This document shows, piece after piece, positions 24,001 to 35,414 of a stretch of 64,000 nucleotides of DNA. This DNA is from Manis javanica. Lineage: Eukaryota; Chordata; Mammalia; Pholidota; Manidae. Within the stretch, counting starts at the first letter, position 1; each line of letters opens with the position of its first letter. The notes below the pieces were generated by a model. That model made no database searches. It was given only the letters and a program-made list of their open reading frames with translations, and was not told the DNA's origin. The stretch lies in assembly GCF_040802235.1 (NCBI RefSeq), contig NC_133169.1:46693034-46757033 (forward strand), written 5' to 3'. The translations under genes and the position numbers were made by a program.

Positions 24001-24832
24001 AACTCATTTTATCCTGACCATACTTGAGATCAAATAGTATTGTCTTCTTTTCATGAGCAGTGGGCAGAGGAATGGTGGCTAGAGGATAATCTGGAGCCAT
24101 AGCTGCAGGCCAGCCCCAGTCTGGGCAGCTTCCCCGTGCCCCCAGGACATCTAAAGGGTGGGTCTCTTGACCATGTTCTGCACTTGTGGGTGTGTGACTT
24201 GCTCTGCAAAACCACTGAGTCTCACAGCATGGCCTGGTCCCATAAGCGAAAGGTATTCACATTTCAGAATGGATTTTCCCCAAATTATGTTTCAGTTACT
24301 TTCTGATTCTTTATTATATGGGATACATCTCCAAGAGTTGTGAAGATTCAGTTGGATCTTTAAACTAGAGAAGTTAATTCAAGTCTGACTTGTATAACAA
24401 GGACAACAGCAACTAGCCCCTAGAAATAAGGACTTTTATTTTTTTTTATGATTCACGTTCTATGTCTGCATAGAGCTAATCTCTGTATTTGTTGACAAAC
24501 AACATCAGGAAATCACATAACCTTGAACTATGGCAACCTTAGTACATATTACCAATTTTTTTGATCCACAATTGTGAATTCTTAGTTCTCTGGTAATTAC
24601 AGTTGAATTGAAGTAATCAAAACTGATATTAAATTAAATCTCTGGTAATTAAAGTTGAATTACAGGTAATTTATAATCCAAGAATTTACCAGCCAGTGAA
24701 ATTTCTTCCTGTTAGCACAACTGGTTTGTTGTGAATGCGAATATACACACTCAGTAAACATTCATCTCAGTAGGTCACATTGCATGAATGACCTATTAAT
24801 CCCAAAGCTGTTCGTGGTCTAGGTGAAACCTC
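21009..24832. other. Unassigned intergenic DNA upstream of second olfactory receptor
   Basis: No coding gene was recognised. There is a short (TATG)n/(TA)n tract near 23,850-23,875. The 5' noncoding exon(s) and promoter expected for the receptor at 24,833 could lie here but cannot be placed from sequence alone. Confidence 0.4.
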
Positions 24833-25816
24833 ATGGACAACACCACCTGGATGGCTGACAACAACACCTGGATGGCCCCCAAATCTAGATGGTCAGAGTT
24901 CATCCTGGTGGGAATCTTCAATCAATCCCAGCATCCAGCTCTCCTTTGTGTGGTCATTTTCATGGTTTTCCTGATGGCCTTGTCTGGAAACACCATCCTG
25001 ATCCTTCTGATACGCTCTGAGCCCCGCCTCCACACCCCCATGTACTTTTACATCAGCCAGTTGTCTCTCATGGATGTGACGTACATTTCCGTCACTGTGC
25101 CCAAGATGCTGGTGGACCGGGTCACGGGTGTGAACATGATCTCAGCCCCCGGATGTGGGATGCAGATGTTCCTCTATTTGACACTGGTAGGTTCTGAATT
25201 TTTCCTCCTGGCCGCCATGGCCTATGACCGCTATGCAGCCATCTGCCATCCTCTCCGTTACCCTGTCCTCATGAACCAGAGGGTGTGTCTTCTCTTAGTG
25301 TCTGGCTGCTGGTTCTTGGGATCCGTGGATGGCTTCATGCTCACCCCTGTCACCATGACCTTCCCCTTCTGCAGATCCCAGGAGATCCATCATTTCTTCT
25401 GTGAGGTCCCTGCTGTGATGAAGCTCTCCTGCTCAGACACCTCCATGTATGAGACACTCATGTACCTCTGCTGCGTCCTCATGCTGCTCATCCCTGTGAC
25501 CATAATTGCAGGCTCCTATGGTTTCATCCTCCTCGCCATCCACAGGATGAACTCAGCAGAGGGCCGGAAGAAGGCCTTTGCCACCTGCTCCTCCCACATG
25601 ACTGTGGTCACCCTCTTCTATGGGGCTGCCATCTACACCTACATGCTCCCCAGCTCCTCCCACACCCCTGAGAAGGACATGGTGGTGTCTGTCTTTTACA
25701 CCATACTCACTCCTGTGCTAAACCCACTAATCTATAGTCTCAGAAATAAGGATGTCACAGGGGCTCTAAGGAAAATGTTGAGGGTGGGACCTGTCTTTCA
25801 GGAAACTATAAAGTAA
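24833..25816 (+). CDS. OR2T-like: Olfactory receptor, OR2T subfamily, apparently intact
   Basis: This is a 327-residue single-exon seven-helix odorant receptor. All hallmark motifs are present: GN in TM1 (residues 52-53), LHTPMYF (67-72), PKML (90-93), [15 protein letters not shown] (129-143), [14 protein letters not shown] in extracellular loop 2, [10 protein letters not shown] at the TM6 start and [12 protein letters not shown] in TM7. The ATG at 24,833 gives the normal N-terminus, which holds sequons at N3, N10 or N11 and N30. The N-terminal WMA pattern and the TM4-TM7 text place it in the OR2T group (near OR2T4/OR2T29-type receptors by recollection of the family, not by search). Family role: odorant binding in the helix bundle, then signalling through Golf and adenylyl cyclase in cilia. 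Odd: a 21-bp tandem duplication encodes seven extra residues at the N-terminus. It lies about 9.8 kb downstream of a decayed paralogue in the same orientation, as in olfactory receptor clusters. Confidence 0.93.
   Translation: MDNTTWMADNNTWMAPKSRWSEFILVGIFNQSQHPALLCVVIFMVFLMALSGNTILILLIRSEPRLHTPMYFYISQLSLMDVTYISVTVPKMLVDRVTGVNMISAPGCGMQMFLYLTLVGSEFFLLAAMAYDRYAAICHPLRYPVLMNQRVCLLLVSGCWFLGSVDGFMLTPVTMTFPFCRSQEIHHFFCEVPAVMKLSCSDTSMYETLMYLCCVLMLLIPVTIIAGSYGFILLAIHRMNSAEGRKKAFATCSSHMTVVTLFYGAAIYTYMLPSSSHTPEKDMVVSVFYTILTPVLNPLIYSLRNKDVTGALRKMLRVGPVFQETIK
24836..24877 (+). repeat. 21-bp tandem duplication in receptor N-terminus
   Basis: Two adjacent 21-bp units (24,836-24,856 and 24,857-24,877) differ at two bases and encode DNTTWMA then DNNTWMA. 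Both contain an N-X-T glycosylation sequon. Reading frame is preserved. Confidence 0.9.
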
Positions 25817-27925
25817 GACATTTTTGTACTGATGCTTTCTTTTCATTCACTCTAACATGAGAATGGTCTTATGCCAATGGTGTTTCTCAGATTCTCAAAC
25901 CATGATGTGCCATCCCACATTTATCCCTTTTGGAGGACTTGTTTCATTGAACTGGTAAGGTCTTTGTACAAAACTGTATTCAAAATATTTATACAGTTGT
26001 ACTGGATCCATGTTACATTTTTGAGAAGTTGATACCTACATTGTCATTCTGTGAGAGGATATTAATATTCATAGGAAATACATATTGAAAATATTTAGAG
26101 AGCAGTGATCCTGAGGTGTGAAACTGATCAGAAACAGGGAGAGGGAAAAAGAGATATAATGAAGCAAAAGGGGGATAATGTTATCGGCGAGACTATGTAG
26201 AGGGCATGTAAGTGTCAATCATAATATTATTCATGCTACTTTTCTGTAAATTTGCAATTACTTGAAAATAAAGGATAAAGTTTCATCCTTTTCTCTTTCA
26301 CTTAGCTCTTGTTTTCTGTTTGGTGTCAGTGTAAATGACATACCTTAGACGTGATGCTCCTGTTATTGTGGCTGAGCATCCCTGTGACAGTGCAGTCACC
26401 TACCTGCCTTTATGGGGGCTTCTTCGTTCTTCATGGTCCTTCCCTGAAGCCACAGAGTGGGTGTAGACTGGGGACCCAAGATCCCAAAGATAACATGGGA
26501 AAGGCATTCCGGTGACTATTCCAGGGAACGGTACCTCCTTTTCTACTTTACTTTAGCCTCATCTCTTGCCCCTTTATGATCCAGGTTTTCAAAGCCAGTA
26601 GTAAAACGATAAGACCAGCATTTTAGAAATGTTAGAGTGGATAATCAATTCGAGAAGTGCAAAATGGGAGGTGAGGAGGCCAGGTGCTTTGGGATGATGA
26701 GGTAAATGGTGTGTCAGAGGAATGGATTGTACATTAATGCCAGGATGTATTAGGGGTTTCTGGGGCAGACAGGGCCTTATTGAATGTGTTCCATATAACC
26801 ACAAACTCAGTTACATCTACCAGTTTCCAATTGGCTGTGTCAACTTGTGATTTCTCAAGTGGTTTCAAAAGTACAGATTTTTGTTTACTCTTGAAACATT
26901 CCATTACTTCATAAGCTAAATTAGTATCTCACAGTGCTTGGGGAAACAAAATTGGAAAATAAGTTTACAATATTTTTGTTACAGTGAAACAGAATGAATA
27001 AAATATATAGAATCCTTAACTTTTAGAAGGATTGAGAAATGCCCATGTCACCCTCAGTTTGCTGGACCATAGTGACACATACATTTGTTGATTCCATTTA
27101 AAATGCCCTAGACATGGGGACCAGAATGGAATAAAACAAAACAAAATGTGGTGTTGAACAATATTCTTAAAAGATGACTTTTTACTCTTTTTTTTACTCT
27201 ACCTCAGGGAAAAAAAATTGTGATAAAAATATTTTTTAAATGACAAATCATTTTTTAAATAAAGTGATTAAAATAAAACTTTCCATATCCTCGATTAATA
27301 AAGGTTCACAAGAATTGTGCAGTTGGGAAAACTCAAACTGTGTATGGCATATAATACTCTGACTTCCTAGAAATAAAGGAACAAATGCAGGTAAAAATTT
27401 CTTGAATATAGGGTGAAAAGAATAAATGGAAGTTTCCAGCATTCAAGTGTACTTGCTTACAATGACACCTAAATATTTGTACACTGAAGTGGTTTAAAAT
27501 TTTCAAACTTCACAATGCATTCCTGTTTATGCTCACCATCATTTGGCCAAACAAATCACTTCTACCTGTAAACACAAGCCCTTAACCCTTAGTGTTCCTA
27601 TATCTACTAAAGGGCATTAAGGACTAAGACTGAAATTCGTACCAAATAGGAGTAAACCAACATAGATTAGGTGAAGAAAACTGTGTTGTTTTTTTACAAA
27701 TGTTTTCTTTTAAAGGGTGTTCAAAAGTCTTAAGAAAGAGTAGTAGCAAAATAAGGTTTCTAGGGATTATTCAGGAAGTAAGGTTTAATAAAAACAATTA
27801 TATATACTGGAATTCATATTTAATGTAATTTTGATTGTCTATTTTCCTCTTTATTATTTTATAACTAAATTTATTAATAAATTACAACATGTATACATCT
27901 GTGTCAGTGTGACAGTGAGTTCATA
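25817..27925. other. Unassigned intergenic DNA
   Basis: 3' flank of the olfactory receptor. There are no genes or clear young repeats. It is AT-rich, with scattered A-rich runs near 27,180-27,260. Confidence 0.45.
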
Positions 27926-27929
27926 AAAT

Positions 27930-29460
27930 TAAAACATCTTAAAGGTATATTACAAAGCTATAGTAATCAAAACAGTATGATGTTAGCACAAGAACAAACC
28001 TGTAGAAAAATGGAACATAATAGAAAGCCCAGGAATAAACCCACACATATATGGTCAATTCATATATGATAAAGGAACCATGAATACAGAATGGAAAAAA
28101 TAGAGTATTTTCAAAAAATGGTGTTTGGAAAGCAGGACATCTACATGCAAGAGAATGAACCTGGATTACTGTCTAACTCCATATACAAAAGTAAACCCAT
28201 AATGGATTAAAGACCAAAATGTAAGACATAAAGCCATAAAACTCTTAGAAGAAAACATAGGCAAAAATCTCTTGCACATAAACATGAGCAATTTATTTTG
28301 TGGACACATCTCCTCAGGCAAGGGAAACAAAAGCAAAAATGAATAAATGAACCTACATTAAACTATAAAGAAAAAATTGTCATCAACAGAGCAAAATGGT
28401 AACTTACAGTGTGGAAGAATATATTCATAAATGACTTATTTGTTAAGGGGTTAATATCCAAAATATCTAAAGAACTCATATGATTCATGACCAAAAAACC
28501 CCAAATAACCTAATTAAAAAAATAGGCAGAAGATCTTAATAGACATTTTTCCAAAGAAGAAATACAAATGGCCATAAAAAGATGCTCCACATTATTAATC
28601 ATCAGGGAAATGCAAATCAAAACTACAATGAGATATCACCTCACACCACACCAGATAAAATGGCCACTATCCAAAAGACAAGAAACAGCAAGCGTTGGTG
28701 AACATGCAGAGAAAAGGGGACCCTCCTACACCTTTCATGGTAAAGTCAGTTGGTACAGCCACTGTCAAAAACAGTATGGAGGCCCCTTAATAAACTAAAA
28801 ATGGAAATATCATAAGTCCCAGTAACTCCACTTTCAGGAATTTACCTAAATAAAACAAAATATTTTATTGGAAAAGATATATACATCTGTATGTTTATTG
28901 CCACATTATTTACAATGGCCAAGATATGGAAGCAACCAATGTGTTCATTAAAAGATGAATGGATAAAGAAGATGTAGTACATATTCACAATGGAATATTA
29001 TTCGGCCATAAAAAAGAAATAAATCCTGCCATTTGTGACAACATGGATGGATATAGAGGCTGTTAGTAAGTGAAATAAGTCAGGCAGAGAGAAATAAATA
29101 CCATATTACTTTACTTACATGTAAAAACTGAAATAAGAGAATGAATAAAATCCCAGTAGACGTATAGACTCTGAGAAGTGACTGGTGGTCACCATGGGGA
29201 AGGATATAAGCTGTGAATGTGTGGTGTGTGAAGCAATAAAGAGTCAAAAATTCTCAATCATAGTGAAAATTGGTTACAGGGATGGAAGTGCAGAATGGAG
29301 AATATAGCCAATCATTCTATAACATCTTTCCATGTTGAGAGATAGTAACTGTACTAGTTGGGGTGAGGATTTAATAATGTGTGTAACTGTTGAATCACTC
29401 TTTTATACCTCACACCAATCTAATATTGTGTATCAACTATATCTCAATAAAAAACTAAAA
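27930..29460 (+). mobile_element. L1 3' half-kilobases, plus strand (ORF2 C-terminus + 3' UTR)
   Basis: It begins within the ORF2 region after the RT ('acaaagctatagtaatcaaa'), runs through the C-terminal cysteine-rich region and the 3' UTR, and ends at 'atctcaataaaaaactaaaa' near 29,460. Frequent stops and frameshifts. The short open frame at 28,568-28,798 is a surviving ORF2 piece ([18 protein letters not shown]). 5'-truncated, about 1.5 kb. Confidence 0.85.
29340..29431 (+). repeat. Source-like copy of a 92-bp duplicated L1 3' UTR segment
   Basis: This 92-bp stretch of the L1 3' UTR recurs at 30,114-30,205 at equal length with only three differences. Confidence 0.85.
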
Positions 29461-30840
29461 TATAAACTTATAAAGTTACAGCTAAGAACCCTGGAGCTGT
29501 GTAATTCATACTTCTTTTTTAATGCCAAAATCAAGTATTTACCTAGAGCTTGTTTTTTAGTTCAGCAACCTGTCTTGAGTATCTTACCAGTTCCATACAT
29601 ACAGACCAGGTTCTATTTCATAGAAAACATGTCATCAATTAAAAAAAAATTGACCATTAATAATAATAATAATAATACATTGTCTAATAAATTCATGATC
29701 ATTTTTTAGCTAAAACTTTATCTTTTATATCCATTGTTTTTCACATATATCATTTTTGTAGCACAGATTCCCAAGTGTTTATTGTTTCAATATCAATGAA
29801 TCTAACATAGTGCTAACTTGAATAATATAAAAGTCCACACTAATTTAGTTCCCACCATCTATGAAGTAAGAAGAAAAGTTTCCCATAATCCCATTTTGCC
29901 CTATCCTCCCCTTCAGGTGTCTGCTCCTCCATGTCTGCTTTGCTACTACAGGGGGCCGCTTCTCCTCTGCCTTCTGGATGGTTTGTTCAATGACAGACCC
30001 CTGCAGGTGACTGACAGTAGAGCAGACTGAGGTCTGGGTATTTACTCCCTCAGCACCACCTCTGCCCAGATGAGACTCACCTGGCCCAGTCTCTTCATAA
30101 GGGGCCCAGGTTCAGATAGTAACTGTACTAGTTGGGGTGAGGATTTAATAATGTGTGTAACTGTTGAATCACTGTTTTATACCTGACACCAATGTAATAT
30201 TGTGTCCTGCAGCTTCAGCTGCCATGGGTTCTGGAAACCACCGCTCCTCCTTCAGCCCCTGGAGAACAAGGCTGGAGAGAGCTTCCTTGTGTGGATGCCT
30301 TTGGGTCATTTTCCACCTGCTGGTGAAAATCTTTACCCTGCTCACCCTTCTTCTGTCTCAATCCTGATATAATCACTCATCAGTATTGGCTGTATGTGGC
30401 AGACAATTCCAATATTATTGAGTGCATAGGGATTTATATTTGCTTTACACTTCTCGAATTTTGATTTAGAATCTTTCATACATTCATCATCCTGTATCAT
30501 TTCTTAAGCTCTGAGTGACTCTTTAATACCTTTGCTTACTTTTTGACTAGTTTGCTATGTAGCTTGTTTGCCTCTTCCCTATTCCTAATATTAATCCTTT
30601 ATTATATATGTTGTGATTTTCCACAGATGAGACTTACAGAATGTTTAATGTTTTCTTATTGTACAGATATTTTAACAGTGTTGAATATATCATTCAACTT
30701 CCTCGTTTGGAATTTCACACTTTGTTTAGAAAGGCCTCCTTGAGCCCAGTAACTAAAGTTTTCTGTTTCTACATTTTTATGTGCAGCTCATTGATCTACA
30801 GGAATTTATTTTTAGTATACTGTGAGATGTACACATAATA
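29461..30840. other. Unassigned DNA with (AAT)n microsatellite and a 92-bp L1 duplicate
   Basis: It holds an (AAT)n microsatellite at about 29,658-29,677 and the second copy of a 92-bp L1 3' UTR segment at 30,114-30,205. No gene was recognised in the rest. Confidence 0.5.
30114..30205 (+). repeat. Isolated second copy of 92-bp L1 3' UTR segment
   Basis: Matches 29,340-29,431 along its full length without gaps. The three mismatches are all C in the first copy and G here. It has no poly(A) tail and no flanking L1 sequence on either side, so it did not arrive as an ordinary L1 tail. Confidence 0.85.
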
Positions 30841-30844
30841 GTAT

Positions 30845-30965
30845 TTATTTATTGAGGTAAAATTCAATAAAAGTAAACAGTTAAACCATTTTAAAGTGTA
30901 TGACTGAGTGGCTTTTAGTACATTCACAATGCTGTTCAACCATCACCAATATCAAATTCCCAGAA
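30845..30965 (-). mobile_element. Old L1 3'-end fragment, minus strand (tentative)
   Basis: 'tttattgaggtaaaattcaa' followed by 'gtacattcacaatgctgttc' and 'accatcaccaatatc' resembles a reversed ancient L1M 3' UTR. It is short and degenerate, with uncertain boundaries. Confidence 0.4.
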
Positions 30966-31649
30966 AGAGATAAAAGAGAGACAGAGAAGGCTGGGTGGAT
31001 GCATATCAATTTTAAGGAATTGGCTTGCAAGATTATAGGAGCTAGAAAGTCTATTTGTGAGTGCAGACAGTTGTGGGAAATAAGATGATATTTGATGCAT
31101 ACTTGAGAATGAAGTCTTCAGGACAAGTCAGCAGACTGGAAATGTAGGCAGTATTTCAATTTTACAGTCTTTATGTAGAATTCCTTATCTGAGAACCCTT
31201 AGAGGTTCTTAAGGTCTTCAATCTAATATGAGCCCCCTTCATATTATGGGGATATTCTGCTTTATTTATTTTCAGATGATTTTTATTTTTATTTACTTTG
31301 AATAACTAGAGTTCAATTTGTTAAATGGACAAATTTGCAACCCTAGTTCTCTCGTAACTTTGAGTCCTGCATATAAATATTTTGTGTTTAGCTTGGAAAA
31401 GATTTTATTAGTCAACTCTAAGAGATCTTTGGAAGATATTTAATTTCTAAATATAATTAATCAAATACAATTTAAATGATATTTATTGCATTCATATATT
31501 TAATGTTTTGACTGATTTCCCTTGGAGGTGGAATAAATAGAAGAGACACTACATGAGAGGCTTCTGAGATTTCAGTAGGTTTGGACTTTTGGGTCTGGTG
31601 TTGCTTGTAATCACTGGTTTGCTTTGAGATTGGGGGAATTTTCATAGTG
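30966..31649. other. Unassigned sequence
   Basis: AT-rich noncoding DNA. No feature was recognised. Confidence 0.45.
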
Positions 31650-34600
31650 CGTGATATACTTCAATAAATTATCTTATATATGATAAACAAAAGCTATGGA
31701 TATTTAATATGTACAACGTGATGGGCTTGGCTGTAATTATGTATCTGTGAAACCATCATCACAATTAATAAACTTACCCATTACTTACAAATGTTTCCAT
31801 TCACCTCAATTTTTGTTTTATTTTGATTTTACTTTATAGTAAGAGCATTTACATTAGATCTACAGATCTATACTCTGCAAATTTTGAGACTTATAATACA
31901 GTACTGTTAATTATGTCAATTATGTTTCACTCTTGATTTCTAGATCTCTAGGGCTTACTTATTTTGTGTAACCAAAACTATCTACCCTTTGACCAATATC
32001 TCCCAATTTTACCTTACACCCACACCATGGGAAATATTCTCTCTGATCATATATGTTTGATTAATTTAGATTCTACATATATGTGAAATAATGCAGTTTT
32101 TCTCCTTCTGTATCTTATTTCATTTAGCATGAAATCCGCCAGACCGATCCAGACATAGTCACAAATGTCATAACTTTCTTCTTTTTCTAGGGCTAAATAA
32201 TATTCTGTTGTATACCACATTCCATCCATAAGCATGGGCTGTATCTTTATTTATTTGTGTCTTCTTTTATTTCTTTTATCATTGTCTTATAGTTTTCAAA
32301 GTACAGGTTTTTCACTTAGTTAGTTTTATTCCTAGGTGTTTTATTATTTTTGATGCAATTGTGAATGGAGTTATTTTCCTGATTTCTCTTTCTGCTAGTT
32401 CATTGTTAGTATATAGAAGTGCAGCAGATTTCTGTATATTGATTTTGCATTCTGCTGCTTTGCTGAATCTGGTTATTTTCATAGTTTTTCAGTGGAGTCT
32501 TTTGATTCATGATACCATGTCATCTCCAACTACTGAGAATTTGTTCCTTCCTTACCATTTTGGATGCCTTTTATCTCTCTGTCATGTCTGATTGCCATGG
32601 CTAAGACTTCCAATACTATGTTGAATAAAAGTGGGGAGACTGGGCATCCCTGCTTTTCTTCATCTTAGATGCTCACTTTGTTTTTTCATGTAGCTGGTGT
32701 CTGGGTTTACATCAATGTGTTCTGAAAAGATGCTGCTACAATATCAATCTTTTTTAATTTATTGAGAGACGTTTTGTGCTCTATTATGTGGTCTATTCTG
32801 GAGAACCCTGCATGGGCACTTGAGGAAAATATGTATCCTGCTTCTTTTGCATGCGATGTTCTGTATGTGTCTATTAAGTCCATCTTGTGTAATGTGTTAT
32901 TAGTGCCTCTGCTGCCTCATTTATTATCTGTCTGGATGATCTATCTACTGATGTAGTTGGGGTGTTAAAATCCCTTATGGTGATTGTGTTGTTTATTTCC
33001 CCCTTTAATTCTCTTAGTATTTGGTGCTCCTATGGTGGGTGCTTAGATATTTACAGTGGTTATATCCTCTTGTTGGGATATGACTATATCTCTAACTATA
33101 ACTGATCTCCATATCATTATGAAATGTCCCTTGTCTCTCATTTCTTTCTTGTTTTGAAGTCTATTTTGTCTGATATAAGTATTGCTATTGCTTGATTTTT
33201 CTCCCTTTTATTTGTATGAAATATATTTTTACATCCCTTAATGTTCAGTCTATGTACGTCTTTAGACCTGAAATGAATCTCTTTATAATGGGTTTTATTT
33301 ATTTATTTATTCTGCCACCCTATGTCTTTTGATTGGCATGTTTAGTGCATTAACATTTAAAGCAACTATTAACGTATATGTATTTATTTCCATTTTATAA
33401 TTGTTTTCTGGTTGTTTTCGTAGTTCTTCTGTTCCTTTCTTCCTCTTATTTGATGGTTTTCTTGGTGCTATGGTTGGATATCTCTAGAAAAAATTTTTGT
33501 ATATCTTTATGCAGAATTTTAGGCTTTTGGTTTGTGGTTACCACAATGGTCAGAGTTTATAATATGTGACAGTCTGTATTTCATTGGTGGTTGCTCTATT
33601 TCAAAAACAGTCTGAAAGTACTATTTTTAAATTCTTCCTCCTCCACACTTTTTTGTGTAAGATATTATAATCTACATCTTTTGTGTAGCCATGCTTTCTT
33701 TCGGTTTCCATTTGCATGTGAGCTTGTATGTGTATTTAAACTTCAGGTAGTGATCCTCCCTACAGCAGCATACAGTTGGGAACTTTCCTTTTTAATCCAT
33801 GCACTCTATGTTTGTTAGCTAGTTAAATCCAATCATATTTAAAGTAATTATTGATAGTTAAAACTTACTAATTCTATTTTATAAATTGTTTCCTGGCTCT
33901 TTTTCATTCTTTTGTTCCAATCTTCTAATTTCTTGCCTTTATAAATTGATCATTCTGAATTGGTATACTTTGATTCTCTTCTTTTCATCTTTTGTTTATC
34001 TACAGTGGGATTTGCTCTGCTGTTATCTTGAGGACCAAAGAAACAATGTATTTTAAGCTGATAACTACCTAATTTTGATCACAATCCAAAATTCTACCCT
34101 CTATGTAGTTTGTGATTTTGATGCATAATTTATATTTTATATTGTGTATCCTTAAAAATGTAGCTATGGTTACATTTAATACTTTTATCTTTTGACTTTT
34201 TAATAGTGTTAAGTGATTAACACACTGCAATTTCGGTTTTGGTGTGAATTAAAATATGTACTTACATTTAACAGTGTGTCATATATTTCTGCATATTTTC
34301 ACGTTATTAATTAGCCTTCTTTCATTGCCTCTTAATGAATTTCATCATTATTTGTATTATTAGATACTGATGAAGAATTCCATTAGGTTTCATTTAGGAA
34401 AGTATCTCAACATTTTTGAAGGATTACTTTGGTGGGTAAAGTATTCTGAATTGGTAGTTATTTTGGCTTTCATATCTTAGAATATATCATTCTATTCTCT
34501 CCTGGTCTTCAGTGTTTCTGTTGGAAAGTCTGTTGATAGCCTTAGAGGGTTCCCTTGAATGTGAGGAATTTTTTCTTCCTCCTTTTAAATTTCGCTCTTC

Positions 34601-34655
34601 GTCTTTGTTTTTTGAAAGTTCTGTTATATAATGCCTTGTTGAAGATCGTTTTGGG
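31650..34655 (-). mobile_element. Old L1, minus strand, internally deleted
   Basis: Read on the minus strand: 3' UTR and ORF2 end (31,650-32,265), RT region (about 32,265-32,690, with the reversed LAFLYTNN-type region near 32,385-32,430), an internal deletion near 32,690-32,760, endonuclease region (about 32,940-33,400), then poorly conserved sequence and an ORF1 C-terminal stretch (about 34,380-34,655). No long open frame survives. The order matches one L1, but the middle junctions show it lost segments. Confidence 0.7.
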
Positions 34656-35400
34656 TCACAGGCTAGGCTCTGCTAATGGGTCACTGACTGAACCAGGAAA
34701 GGACTCTGTGGCCAGTGCAGACCCCTGAGCATCCTGAGCAGCCACAAGTGGAGAATATCCTGCATCTCAGAGGAAGTGGTCGCCCTGGTGTCCCATTGTT
34801 CCTCCTGCAGCCCCTGGTGAGAGTAACTTCTAAGCCGGTTTAGGCTGGAAGTGAAGCTGCCTCTGACCCACGTGGGAGACACACGTGAGATGAGGACCTG
34901 CCCATGCTTCCACCTAGTGGTAGTGGAGGGAACTGGAACCCCTCACCATGCAGCATGTCTCTCCTGAGGAAGGTGCTTCTGGCGCGGGCAGGTTCAGTTT
35001 TCAGAGTTCTATGTCTCTTCCCATCTGATTTTCAACTTTCCAGTTGTTTTATGGAGGTCTCTTTTCACTTAAATCAGTGCCTTTGAATTTAAATCTTTGC
35101 CTTCCTGGTCTGCGTTTACTATTTATTGGCTGGGTAATTTTAGCAAATCATTTGCATGTTTTATTCTCAAATTAATAAGATAAAAACTACTCTCTATTAG
35201 CTCCAGTTTCCCAGGAATAAAAGGTATACACATATTTAATAAGTAGGTTTGTTTTAGGGATCCATTTGACAATGCACGAGAAAGGACTGTGAGACCTTTT
35301 AAAAAAAACCCATGCACAACCAGTGCTCAGACCACATTGTGAAGTCTCATTTCTAATTTGGCTACTCTATATTTGTTGCTGGAAGTTCACAAATGGAAGT
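34656..35400. other. Unassigned sequence before ERV-A
   Basis: Noncoding. No LTR matching the ERV-A 3' LTR (38,678-39,104) was recognised here, so the ERV-A 5' LTR appears to be missing. Confidence 0.45.
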
Positions 35401-35414
35401 TAGTCTTCCTTTGC

